From: JACDAN01 sp035776735
Lineage (GTDB): Bacteria; Actinomycetota; Thermoleophilia; Gaiellales; Gaiellaceae
Direction of reading: 5' to 3'
Assembly (NCBI GenBank): GCA_035776735.1
Contig: DASSSO010000033.1
Span: 1 to 64,000 of the forward strand
Length of the DNA stretch: 64,000 nucleotides
Position numbers and translations under genes: made by a program. Shown piece after piece: positions 17,842 to 24,903 of the stretch (position 1 is the stretch's first letter; every line of letters begins with the position of its first letter). Below the pieces are notes generated by a model. That model made no database searches and was not told where the DNA came from. It was given only the letters and a program-made list of their open reading frames with translations.

Positions 17842-18282
17842 TCAGTACGCGCGAGCCGACGTGGTCTCGTCGCGATCCCAGTTCGCCAGAGCCCAGATGA
17901 TCGCGATGTCGAGCGCGATGATCAGCACGGCCCAGACCGGGTAGTACGGAATGAAGAAGAAGTTCGCGATCGCACTGATGACCGCGAGCGTCATCCCGAC
18001 GACCCTGGCCCAGGTGGCACCCGTGAGGATGCCCCACCCGGCGAAGAACACGACGACGCCGAGCACGAGCTGGATCCAGCCCCACGCGGTCACGTCGACG
18101 TCGAAGACGTAGTTCGACGTCACGACGAAGAACTCGTCCTCGAAGAGCGCGGCGATACCTGCGATCCCGTGGAAGAAGCCCACGATCATCATCACCACTG
18201 CAGCGAAGGCCCCGAGGCCCGTCACCCAGCCGCTCTCGGCGCGCGTCGCGTGCGCGGTCCGGTGCTCACTCATGGTCGCCAT
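17842..18282 (-). CDS. DUF7144-type small membrane protein
   Basis: The 146-residue protein has four hydrophobic segments: GWVTGLGAFAAVVMMIVGFF, then after FFVVTSNYVFDV the segment TAWGWIQLVLGVVVFFAGWG, then TWARVVGMTLAVISAIANFF and YPVWAVLIIALDIAIIWAL. The pattern matches the DUF7144 family common in actinobacteria, whose function is unknown. ATG 18282 has a strong ribosome-binding site, AAGGAGGTGA, six bases upstream, one of the best in the window, suggesting high expression from a message with a leader. The 120 bases upstream to 18402 contain no further gene. Confidence 0.85.
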   Translation of the reverse strand: MATMSEHRTAHATRAESGWVTGLGAFAAVVMMIVGFFHGIAGIAALFEDEFFVVTSNYVFDVDVTAWGWIQLVLGVVVFFAGWGILTGATWARVVGMTLAVISAIANFFFIPYYPVWAVLIIALDIAIIWALANWDRDETTSARAY

Positions 18283-18402
18283 CCCTGTCACCTCCTTCCT
18301 CCCCGAGTGTCGAACAGGGGCCTCGACGACGCATCGGTGTTTCCCCGGACCAGGATGCGGCCTGGTACCGATGCACCGCGATCGCACTCCCGGGCGGCTA
18401 GC

Positions 18403-18591
18403 TCAGCGGTTCAGGAGCGGCGGGCGGTGGCGCCAGAAGCGCCGCGCGACCAGCGTGGCGGCGAGCACGACCAGGCCGAACTCGCGGATCTTCCCCCACG
18501 CCCTGCGGGGCAGCGACTCGTGGCGTCGAAAACGGATGTGACGAATGGCGTTCATCTCGACGATCGTCCCCGACGCGGCTACGGACGCCAT
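18403..18591 (-). CDS. Small single-pass membrane protein (tentative)
   Basis: A 62-codon frame from ATG 18591 has a basic N-terminal half (IRHIRFRRHESLPRRAWGK) and one hydrophobic stretch (FGLVVLAATLVA), then RRFWRHRPPLL. The high Arg/His content and positive-inside layout fit a tiny membrane protein. The second ATG (codon 13) may be the real start. It lies 12 bases after the stop of the serine-hydrolase gene on the same strand, so cotranscription is possible. A competing frame covers the same bases, hence low confidence. Confidence 0.4.
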   Translation of the reverse strand: MASVAASGTIVEMNAIRHIRFRRHESLPRRAWGKIREFGLVVLAATLVARRFWRHRPPLLNR

Positions 18592-18603
18592 CGGGGATCC
18601 CGC

Positions 18604-19449
18604 TCAATCGGCCTGCGAGGAACTACGGAGGCGCGCCGGCCCCGCCTCCAGCTCGGCGACGATGTCGTCCGAGAGCCTCGGCCAGGCCTCGAGGGCCCAG
18701 TCGCCGAACTCGAGGTCGGTGAGACACGCGACCGCGAGCTCACGCTCGGGGTCGACCCAAAGGAAGGTGCCGCTGCCTCCGAAATGCCCGAACGTCCGGG
18801 TCGACTGCCGCTCGCCGGTCCAGTGCCCCGGTTTTCGGTCCCGCAGCTCGAAGCCGAGCCCCCAGTCGTTCGGGTCGAAGCGGCCGACGCCCGGGATCAC
18901 GCCCCCGAGCCCTGGGAACTGGACGGAGGTGGCCTCGCCGAGCGTCTCCGGCGCGACGACCATCGGATCGAGCAGCTCGCGCCCGAGCCGGAGTGCCTCG
19001 TCCAGCGTCCCGTGCACGCCCGACCCCGCGGAGCCCTCGAGCCGTGCCTGCAGGCCGAGCGGCTCGAACACCGCCTCGCGGAGGTAGTCGCCGAACGCGA
19101 TCTCGGCCCTCGCCTCGACGAATTCGGCGAGGACGTCGAAGCCCGAGTTCGAGTAGATCCGGCGCGTCTGGGGCCGCGCGATCGGCTCGCGACCCTCGAA
19201 GGGGAGCCCCGAGGCGTGCGCGAGCAGGTGGCGGACGGTCGAGCCGGGCGGGCCGGCCGGCTCGTCGAGGTCGACCGTTCCCTCCTCCGCGGCGACGAGG
19301 ATCGCGAGCGCGGTCACGAGCTTCGTGACCGACGCCCAGCGGAACTCGCGGCCGGTCGGGCCGTGGGTCGCGAGGACTCGTCCTTCCAGGACGACGCCGG
19401 CGGCGGCGTTGTCGGCCTGCCACTCGTCCACCTGGCGCAGGGCATCCAC
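18604..19449 (-). CDS. Serine beta-lactamase-like (class C/penicillin-binding) hydrolase
   Basis: The 281-residue protein is of the beta-lactamase-related serine hydrolase family. The nucleophile motif is SVTK in FRWASVTKLVTALAI (about residues 60-75), followed by the Tyr motif YSNSGFD and the third motif HFGGSGTFLW near the C-terminus in place of KTG. There is no signal peptide, so it is probably cytoplasmic and more likely an esterase or peptidase than a resistance enzyme; this is inference. GTG 19449 starts 8 bases after a -10 TAGTAT shared head-to-head with RidA. The longer upstream frame overlaps RidA and is rejected. Confidence 0.85.
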   Translation of the reverse strand: MDALRQVDEWQADNAAAGVVLEGRVLATHGPTGREFRWASVTKLVTALAILVAAEEGTVDLDEPAGPPGSTVRHLLAHASGLPFEGREPIARPQTRRIYSNSGFDVLAEFVEARAEIAFGDYLREAVFEPLGLQARLEGSAGSGVHGTLDEALRLGRELLDPMVVAPETLGEATSVQFPGLGGVIPGVGRFDPNDWGLGFELRDRKPGHWTGERQSTRTFGHFGGSGTFLWVDPERELAVACLTDLEFGDWALEAWPRLSDDIVAELEAGPARLRSSSQAD

Positions 19450-19456
19450 GGCGGCG

Positions 19457-19464
19457 GATACTAG
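19457..19464. promoter_or_regulatory. Shared bidirectional -10 region GATACTAG / TAGTAT
   Basis: Only 19 bases separate the two divergent GTG starts (19449, 19469). Within them GATACT (plus, 6 bases before GTG) and TAGTAT (minus, 8 bases before GTG) overlap, so both messages are probably leaderless and mutually exclusive on one template. Confidence 0.5.
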
Positions 19465-19468
19465 GCGC

Positions 19469-19864
19469 GTGCCCCACCGCCGCATCCCTGGCCACTCGCC
19501 GTTCGAGGCCGTCATGGGGTACGCACGCGCGGTCGTGGCGGGAGACCACGTGTACGTCGCCGGGACGGCTCCGATCCCGCCGGACGGCGCCGACCCGCCC
19601 CAGGGCGCCTACGAGCAGACGCGGCTCTGTCTCGAGATCATCTCCGGGGCGCTGGAGCGGGCCGGCTCGAGCCTGCAGGACGTCGTCCGCACGTGCGTCT
19701 ACCTCGTCGACCCCGCCGCCTTCGACGAGATGGCGCGGGCGCACGGCGAGGTGTTCGCCGAGATCCGTCCCGTGAACACGACGGTGACGATCGCCGGCCT
19801 CGTCGACCCGCGCTGGCTCTTGGAGATCGATGCGGTCGCCGTGCTGCAGACTGAGGCACCGTGA
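19469..19864 (+). CDS. RidA/YjgF-YER057c-UK114 family protein
   Basis: The 131-residue protein has the RidA fold: SPFEAVMGYARAVVAGDHVYVAG at the start (the conserved A(V)xxG(D)xxYxSG region), TRLCLEIISGALERAGSSLQDVV, and the C-terminal RPVNTTVTIAGL...LEIDAVAVL. The Arg that binds carboxylates in RidA deaminases would be in IRPVNTTVT. The family hydrolyses reactive imines or enamines; some members have other roles. The stop overlaps the YbdK start as GTGA, linking it to glutamate/cysteine-ligase-like chemistry. It is divergent from the beta-lactamase-like gene through a shared -10. Confidence 0.9.
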   Translation: MPHRRIPGHSPFEAVMGYARAVVAGDHVYVAGTAPIPPDGADPPQGAYEQTRLCLEIISGALERAGSSLQDVVRTCVYLVDPAAFDEMARAHGEVFAEIRPVNTTVTIAGLVDPRWLLEIDAVAVLQTEAP

Positions 19865-21045
19865 AGCAGGTCTTCCCGCCGTCCATCACCGGCGTCGAGG
19901 GCGCTGAGCCTGCCGGCAGCGTGCTCGACCACAAGTTCGGGCAGGGCGAGCAGTACACGCTCGGCGTCGAGGAGGAGTACATGCTCCTCGACGCCGAGAG
20001 CTTCGACCTCGTCCAACGGGTCGACACGATCCTCGCCGCGTTCGTGGGCCACGAGGAGGAGGCGCGGATGAAGCCGGAGCTCATGCAGTCGACGCTCGAG
20101 GTCGCGACGCCCGTCTGCCGGAACGCCGGCGAGGCGGACCACGCGCTCCGTCGCCTGCGCTCGGCCGTGAGGGACAGCGCCACGGCGAACGGGCTTCGCA
20201 TGGGCTCGGCTGGAACGCACCCGTTCAGCCTCTTCGAGCGGCAGCGGATCACGGCGCGGGACCGGTACCGGACGCTCGTCGACCAGATGCAGTACGTCGC
20301 CCGCCGCGAGCTGATCTTCGGGCTCCACGTGCACGTCGCGGTGGACCACCCGGACAAGGCGATCCACGTCGTGAACGGGGTCCTGAACGACCTGCCGCTG
20401 CTGCTCGCCCTGTCCGCGAGCTCGCCCTTCTGGCGCGGCGAGCCGACCGGGCTCGCGTCGACGCGCCAGCCGATCTTCGCGGCCTTCCCGCGCTCTGGCC
20501 CGCCGCCGCGCTTTCGCGACTACGCCGAGTACGCCGAGGTCGTGGGGCAGCTCGAGAAGACCGGCTGCATCGCGGACTACACACACATCTGGTGGGACAT
20601 CCGCCCGCACCCGCGGCTCGGGACGGTCGAGATCCGAATCTGCGACTGCGTGACGCGCGTCGAGGACGCTGTCGCGATCGCGGCGCTCTGCCAGGCGCTC
20701 GTGAAGTACTACTGCGAGCTCGCGGAGAGCGACGGCGTCCCCAGCTACCACCGCGTCCTGACCACCGAGAACAAGTGGCTCGCGGTCCGGTACGGGCTGG
20801 AGGCGCCGGTGATGGACCTGCGGACCGGAAACCGGAACCGGGTGCCCGTGGCCCAACTCGCGCGCAAGCGGCTCGCCGATTTGGAGCCGCACGCGCGGGA
20901 GCTCGGCTCGGAGCGCGAGCTCGAGGGCATCCGAGACATCCTCCGTCGCGGCAACGGCGCCGACCGCCAGCTGCGCGTCTACAACGCGAACCGCGACATC
21001 GTCGAGGTGGCGCGGGAGATCGCCGAGGCCACGGAAACCATCTAG
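19861..21045 (+). CDS. YbdK-type carboxylate-amine ligase (glutamate-cysteine ligase 2 family)
   Basis: The 394-residue protein is of the GCS2 family. The N-terminal LGVEEEYMLLD (about residues 36-46) is the diagnostic ATP/Mg motif, followed by MKPELMQSTLEVATPVC, FGLHVHVAVD, and HIWWDIRPHPRLGTVEIRICD. E. coli YbdK has weak glutamate-cysteine ligase activity; in actinobacteria related enzymes make gamma-glutamylcysteine for ergothioneine or ligate other amines. No other ergothioneine gene is present here. It is translationally coupled to RidA (GTGA). The length is normal for the family. Confidence 0.9.
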   Translation: MKQVFPPSITGVEGAEPAGSVLDHKFGQGEQYTLGVEEEYMLLDAESFDLVQRVDTILAAFVGHEEEARMKPELMQSTLEVATPVCRNAGEADHALRRLRSAVRDSATANGLRMGSAGTHPFSLFERQRITARDRYRTLVDQMQYVARRELIFGLHVHVAVDHPDKAIHVVNGVLNDLPLLLALSASSPFWRGEPTGLASTRQPIFAAFPRSGPPPRFRDYAEYAEVVGQLEKTGCIADYTHIWWDIRPHPRLGTVEIRICDCVTRVEDAVAIAALCQALVKYYCELAESDGVPSYHRVLTTENKWLAVRYGLEAPVMDLRTGNRNRVPVAQLARKRLADLEPHARELGSERELEGIRDILRRGNGADRQLRVYNANRDIVEVAREIAEATETI

Positions 21046-21203
21046 GAGGGGCTCGGCGCCGGGTCGGGGCAGGCCTCTTCCCCGGCAGGATGAATCAGAC
21101 TCCGTCCATGAGGCCTCGATTCGCCAGGGACCTCGGCGAGCCCGATCCGCGTACATCGGGCGATGGACCTCTGCGGCGGAGCCGCTCGTATAGCAGGCGC
21201 GCC
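21046..21203. other. Intergenic region upstream of the ECF sigma gene
   Basis: These 158 bases hold no convincing ORF. CCCGAT...ATCGGG (about 21138-21165) is a possible hairpin, and GTATAG near 21188 is the only A/T-rich hexamer. An autoregulated sigma promoter would be expected here, but I cannot identify a -35/-10 pair. Confidence 0.4.
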
Positions 21204-21746
21204 ATGGCCGCGCTTCAAGCCGACGAGCGCGCCTGGATCCGGGGCGCCCAGACGGGCTCGCTGCCCGACCTCGAGGCGCTGTTCCGCGACCACTGGCCAC
21301 GCGCATACCGCACCGCCTATCTCGTCGTCCACGACGGCGCGGCTGCGGAGGACATCGCGCAGGAGTCCTTCCTGGCGGCGATCCGGACGCTCGACCGGTT
21401 CGACCGCCGCCGGCCGTTCGGGCCCTGGCTGCACCGGATCGTCGTCAACCGGGCGATCGACTGGGCCCGCGCGAGGACGCTGCGGGCGGAGGTCGGCGAG
21501 CCCGCGCTCGAGCTCGCTGTGGACGCTCCGCCGGAAGGCGCGCCCTACTCGCAGCCGGTGCTCGCGGCGCTCGGCGAGCTCTCGCCGGAGCACCGGGCGG
21601 TGATCGTGCTCCGCCACCTGCTCGAGTACACGCCGGGCGAGATCGCGCGGATGCTCGACCTTCCGCGCGGAACCGTGAACTCGCGGCTGCGGCGCGGGCT
21701 GGACGAGCTGGCGGACCTGCTCGAGGTCGACGAGGACACGCTGTGA
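21204..21746 (+). CDS. ECF-family RNA polymerase sigma factor
   Basis: The 180-residue sigma-70 family protein has regions 2 and 4 only. Region 2 runs ALFRDHWPRAYRTAYLVVHD and DIAQESFLAAIRTLDRFD. Region 4 runs ELSPEHRAVIVLRHLLEYTP and IARMLDLPRGTVNSRLRRGL, the helix-turn-helix for -35 recognition. It directs polymerase to a stress or envelope regulon. ATG 21204 begins MAALQADERAWIRGA and no upstream start fits better. The stop overlaps the next start as GTGA, and that downstream gene encodes a membrane-anchored propeller protein in the place where an anti-sigma factor is usually found. A Sec-containing peroxiredoxin follows. Confidence 0.93.
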   Translation: MAALQADERAWIRGAQTGSLPDLEALFRDHWPRAYRTAYLVVHDGAAAEDIAQESFLAAIRTLDRFDRRRPFGPWLHRIVVNRAIDWARARTLRAEVGEPALELAVDAPPEGAPYSQPVLAALGELSPEHRAVIVLRHLLEYTPGEIARMLDLPRGTVNSRLRRGLDELADLLEVDEDTL

Positions 21747-22930
21747 ACGAGCGCGAGCTCCGCAGGGCCCTGCTCGGCATCCAGCCGCCCGACGAGCTCG
21801 GCGCGCAGCGCCGCTCGTGGCAGCTGGCGCGCGCGGCCTTCGACGACCGGGAGCCGGCGCCCTGGCCCAGGCGCCACGCGCGCGCGCTCGTCGCCGCCGC
21901 GGCCGGGATCGCGCTGGTGGCCGCGGTGCTCAGCCCGCCGGGCCGGGCGAGGATCGACGACGTCCGGGAGGCGATCGGGACGGAGAAGGTCGTAGGCGTC
22001 TCCCCGGCGAGACCGGCGCTCTTCTCGCTGCCGGCGGCCGGCCGACTGCTCGTCGTCGCGCCGACGGGCGCCTGGGTCCTCGACGCCGACGGGTCCAAGC
22101 GCCGGCTCGGCGACTACGACCAGGCCTCGTGGTCGCCGAACGGGCTCCACGTGGTCGCCTCGACGCGGAGCCAGCTCGTCGCCGTCCGCCCGAGCGGCGA
22201 GGTGCGCTGGACGCTGGCCCGGCCGCGAGTCCACGACGCCCGCTGGTCGCCGAGCGGGTTCCGGATCGCGTACCTGAGCGGCTCGAACCTCCGGCTCGTC
22301 GCCGGCGACAGGACGGGCGACCGGCGGGTCGACGGCGCCTCGACCGTTGCGCCGGCCTGGCGGCCGGGGCAGCAGCACGTCCTCGCCTACGTCACCCCGG
22401 CCGGGCGGCTCAGGGTCGTCGACACGGACGCCGACCGAACGGTCTGGAGCGCGCCGGTGCGGGCGGTTCCGGCCCACGTCGAGTGGTCCGCGGACGGAAC
22501 CCGGCTCCTCGCCGTCGTCCCGCTCTCGCCGAGCCGGTTCGCGCTGACCGTGTACGACGCGTCCGGCCGCCGGCTGCAGTCGCTCCCGCTGCCCGGTGCG
22601 TTCCGGGATGCCGCCTTCGCGCCCGAGGGCCACCGGCTCGCGCTCGCCCGGAGCCACGAGGAGCGGAGCGAGCTGCTCATCGTCGACGCCGACCTGCTGC
22701 GGCAGCAGGAGCCCGTCTTCCAAGGCAAGGGTGTCTTCAGCGACGTCACCTGGGCGCCGGGTGGACGCTGGCTCCTGCTCGGCTGGGAGAGCGCCGACCA
22801 GTGGCTCTTCGTCCGCTCGACGGACGTCGAGAAGATCAAGGCGGTCTCGAGCCTCGCCGTGCAGTTCGACCCGGGCGGGGACGGCGCAGGCGAGTTCCCG
22901 CGGGTCGAAGGCTGGTGCTGCGCACAGTAG
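21743..22930 (+). CDS. Membrane-anchored beta-propeller protein, candidate anti-sigma partner
   Basis: The 395-residue protein has a cytoplasmic N-terminus of about 50 residues, one transmembrane helix (ALVAAAAGIALVAAVL, about residues 50-65), and a large outside domain made of TolB/WD40-like repeats such as ASWSPNGLHVVAST, ARWSPSGFRIAYLSG, VEWSADGTRLLAVV and VTWAPGGRWLLLGW. It is translationally coupled to the ECF sigma gene (GTGA). A short cytoplasmic segment plus an outside sensor is the architecture of transmembrane anti-sigma factors, but no zinc-binding HxxxCxxC motif is present, so this role is inference. A TAG/TAGGCT overlap at its stop serves as -10 for the next gene. Confidence 0.82.
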   Translation: MNERELRRALLGIQPPDELGAQRRSWQLARAAFDDREPAPWPRRHARALVAAAAGIALVAAVLSPPGRARIDDVREAIGTEKVVGVSPARPALFSLPAAGRLLVVAPTGAWVLDADGSKRRLGDYDQASWSPNGLHVVASTRSQLVAVRPSGEVRWTLARPRVHDARWSPSGFRIAYLSGSNLRLVAGDRTGDRRVDGASTVAPAWRPGQQHVLAYVTPAGRLRVVDTDADRTVWSAPVRAVPAHVEWSADGTRLLAVVPLSPSRFALTVYDASGRRLQSLPLPGAFRDAAFAPEGHRLALARSHEERSELLIVDADLLRQQEPVFQGKGVFSDVTWAPGGRWLLLGWESADQWLFVRSTDVEKIKAVSSLAVQFDPGGDGAGEFPRVEGWCCAQ

Positions 22931-22933
22931 GCT
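22928..22933 (+). promoter_or_regulatory. -10 element TAGGCT for the selenoprotein gene
   Basis: TAGGCT, whose TAG is the stop of the preceding gene, lies exactly 7 bases before GTG 22941. The arrangement equals those at 1837 and 24891 and suggests a leaderless message. Confidence 0.5.
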
Positions 22934-22940
22934 CCGGACG

Positions 22941-23411
22941 GTGCTGGCGGCCGGCGACCGCATTCCCGACGTGCAGGTGTGGCTCGCGCCCAGAGAGGGC
23001 GTCTCGCTTCACGACCTCGTCTCCGAGGGCCCGATCCTCCTCCTCTTCTACCTCTTCGACTGGTCGGGCACCTGAACGAACGAGATGGAGCTCCTGCGTG
23101 ACAGGAGCCGGGAGTTCGAGGAGGCGGGAGTCCGGATCATGGCGGCGTCGCGCGACTCCGCCTGGTCGCACGTGGCCTGGATCCAGGCGCTCGACCTGAC
23201 CTTCCCGCTGCTCTCGGACTGGAACGGCGACGCGGTTCGCGGCTTCGGGGTCGCGCAGGACTACCGGGGGATGAGCGACGTCGCCCAGCGGTCCGCGTTC
23301 CTCGTCGACACCGGCGGTACGGTCCGCGGCGCATGGGCCTACGAGGACGGCGACGTTCCGGACGTGGACGAGCTGCTCGCGGCCGCGCGGGCCTTGTCGG
23401 CCTCGTCCTAG
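22941..23411 (+). CDS. Selenocysteine-containing peroxiredoxin (AhpC/TSA redoxin family), in-frame TGA
   Basis: Read with TGA 23073-23075 as selenocysteine, the frame encodes 156 residues of a redoxin. The first half is PDVQVWLAPREGVSLHDLV and ILLLFYLFDWSGT; then comes Sec45; then TNEMELLRDR, VRIMAASRDSAWSHVAWIQA, LTFPLLSDWNG and RSAFLVDTGGTVRGAWAYE. Sec sits exactly where AhpC/TSA peroxiredoxins carry the peroxidatic Cys, after a Thr, and the protein contains no cysteine, so without Sec it would have no catalytic thiol. Both halves are in the same frame with intact family motifs. A hairpin with SECIS features lies just after the TGA. It probably reduces peroxides in the cytoplasm using an outside thiol. 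The sel genes are not in this window. Confidence 0.9.
23090..23108 (+). promoter_or_regulatory. Candidate bacterial SECIS hairpin
   Basis: Immediately inside the coding sequence, GCTCCTG/CAGGAGC form a perfect 7-bp stem around the 5-base loop CGTGA. The loop begins 21 bases after the TGA, and its second base is G. Both points match the described bacterial SECIS rules (loop 16-37 bases from UGA, a G in the first two loop bases). Confidence 0.75.
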
Positions 23412-24901
23412 TCCTCTACCTCGGCGCCGGCCTCGTCTCGACGTGGCCCGCGCTCCGCGACGCGCGCGCGGACTTCCTCGCGGAGGGGTTGCCCGGGCGT
23501 CCAGGGGCGGCGCAGCCCGGCGACCACCTGCAGACGGCCTGGCAGCTCTGGCTTCCCGGGCACCAGCTCCGGCGAGGAGAAGCGCCGTGGCTCGACCCGT
23601 ACAGCTTCCAGCCCCAGGTCGACCCGCGGGTCAACTTCGCCGGCTGGCCGTTCGGCGCCGTCTTCGGGCCGCTGAAGGGCCTGCTCGGCGTGGTCGCCGC
23701 CTGGAACGTCTTCGTGCTGCTCGGCTACCTCGGCTGCGGCGCGCTGGCGTTCCTGTGGCTGCGCTCGATCGGGCTCGGCGTCGGGGCGGCGCTCGTGGGA
23801 GGTCTCGTCTTCGCGCTCGCGCCGTACCGTGCCGTGCAGGCGGGCGCCGGCCACCTCCTCGCCTGGATCTCGATGTTCCTGCCGCTCTCGCTCTGGGCCT
23901 GGGAGCGGCGCTGGTACTGGCTCACCGCAGCGGCTCTCGCGTCGATTCCGCTGTCGGGCCAGGTGCATCTCGCCCTCGGCGCGATTCCGTTCGTCACCGC
24001 GTACGCGCTGTTGCGGGGCGGCGACCGGCGCTGGGCCGGCGGGGCGGCGGCCGGCGCCGTCGGCGCCGGTCTCTTGGTCTGGGCGCTCTCGATCCGGGGC
24101 TCGATCGGGACCTCCCGCTCCTTCGCCTCGGTCGAGCGCTACTCGGCCGAGCTCGCGGACTTCGTCTCGCGCGACCCGCGCCACGGCCTCGAGCCGTTCG
24201 TCTTCGTCGGCTGGCTCGTGCCGCTCCTGGCGCTCCTGGGGCTTGTGTTTCATGTGACGAGGCTCACCGTCTTCCTCGCCTGCTCGGCGCTCGCCGCCTG
24301 CCTCCTGGCGCTCGGAGCCAATCTTCCGGGCTACGAGACGGCGTGGGAGGCCCTGCCCGGGCTGGGGAGCACCCGCGTCCCGGGGAGGCTGATGCCGATC
24401 GCCTGCCTGGCGATCGCCGCCCTTGCCGCGTTCGGCGCGCAGGAAACGGCTCGTCACATGAAACACAAGCTCGCGGGGGCCGCCGTCGCCGCAGTGGTGC
24501 TCGCGCTCGTCGCGATCGACCTGCGGATCGATGTGACCGCCTACCGGCCGACGGCCGCGGACGAGGGGAACCGGGCCTACGCGGCACTCGGGCAGCAGGG
24601 CGGCGGCCGACTGCTCGAGATGCCGGTGCACACGCCGGACCGCCACGAGGGGAGCGTCTACCTCTACTACGCGATGCAGGCGCCGCGCGAGCGCCCGGCC
24701 GGCTACTCGACCGTCGCACCGAGGGAGGCGGCCCGCGTCCTACGCGAGCTGCAGCCCTGCGCGGACGCGCGGCATCTCGCCGAGCTCGGCGTCCGGTACC
24801 TCGCCGTCCACGGACGCCCGCGCTGCGGCGTCGGCGGCCGGCTGCTCGCCCGCGACGGGCCCGTCGCGCTCTACGAGGCCTACATCCCCGTAGGCTGGTA
24901 G
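23333..24901 (+). CDS. Large polytopic membrane protein, glycosyltransferase-C-like
   Basis: The 522-residue protein has about eleven hydrophobic segments and a soluble C-terminal domain of about 120 residues. The N-terminal outside loop (STWPALRDARADF, then PGDHLQTAWQLWL, LDPYSFQPQ) and the motif LPGLGSTRVPGRLMPIACLA resemble GT-C-type membrane glycosyltransferases and other actinobacterial membrane proteins of unknown substrate. I cannot name a reaction. ATG 23333 overlaps the selenoprotein gene by 79 bases; no other start codon exists before the first membrane segment. A perfect 21-bp inverted repeat (24241-24261, 24450-24470) lies inside the coding sequence and encodes FHVTR and RHMKHK, residues that look out of place beside the membrane segments. 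Confidence 0.75.
   Translation: MGLRGRRRSGRGRAARGRAGLVGLVLVLYLGAGLVSTWPALRDARADFLAEGLPGRPGAAQPGDHLQTAWQLWLPGHQLRRGEAPWLDPYSFQPQVDPRVNFAGWPFGAVFGPLKGLLGVVAAWNVFVLLGYLGCGALAFLWLRSIGLGVGAALVGGLVFALAPYRAVQAGAGHLLAWISMFLPLSLWAWERRWYWLTAAALASIPLSGQVHLALGAIPFVTAYALLRGGDRRWAGGAAAGAVGAGLLVWALSIRGSIGTSRSFASVERYSAELADFVSRDPRHGLEPFVFVGWLVPLLALLGLVFHVTRLTVFLACSALAACLLALGANLPGYETAWEALPGLGSTRVPGRLMPIACLAIAALAAFGAQETARHMKHKLAGAAVAAVVLALVAIDLRIDVTAYRPTAADEGNRAYAALGQQGGGRLLEMPVHTPDRHEGSVYLYYAMQAPRERPAGYSTVAPREAARVLRELQPCADARHLAELGVRYLAVHGRPRCGVGGRLLARDGPVALYEAYIPVGW
24241..24261 (+). repeat. Left arm of a perfect 21-bp inverted repeat inside a coding gene
   Basis: The arm begins GCTTGTGTTTCATGTGAC and is matched over all 21 bases by the reverse complement at 24450-24470. 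It shares CTTGTGTT-N-CAT with the arm at 8744, and both pairs point inward. Confidence 0.8.
24450..24470 (-). repeat. Right arm of the 21-bp inverted repeat
   Basis: This is the exact reverse complement of 24241-24261, with a 188-base interval. Both arms lie within the membrane-protein gene 23333-24901 without breaking its frame. Confidence 0.8.
24891..24896 (+). promoter_or_regulatory. -10 element TAGGCT for the YciI-like gene
   Basis: TAGGCT lies seven bases before GTG 24904 and inside the last codons of the upstream gene, so the YciI/Tag pair may have its own leaderless promoter. Confidence 0.45.
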
Positions 24902-24903
24902 CC

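Noticed and set aside
22596..23075. Reading the redoxin as two pieces, the first truncated by TGA and the second starting at ATG 23085
   Set aside because: Both pieces share one frame, each lacks essential parts of the fold, and the TGA is at the catalytic position with a SECIS-like hairpin after it.
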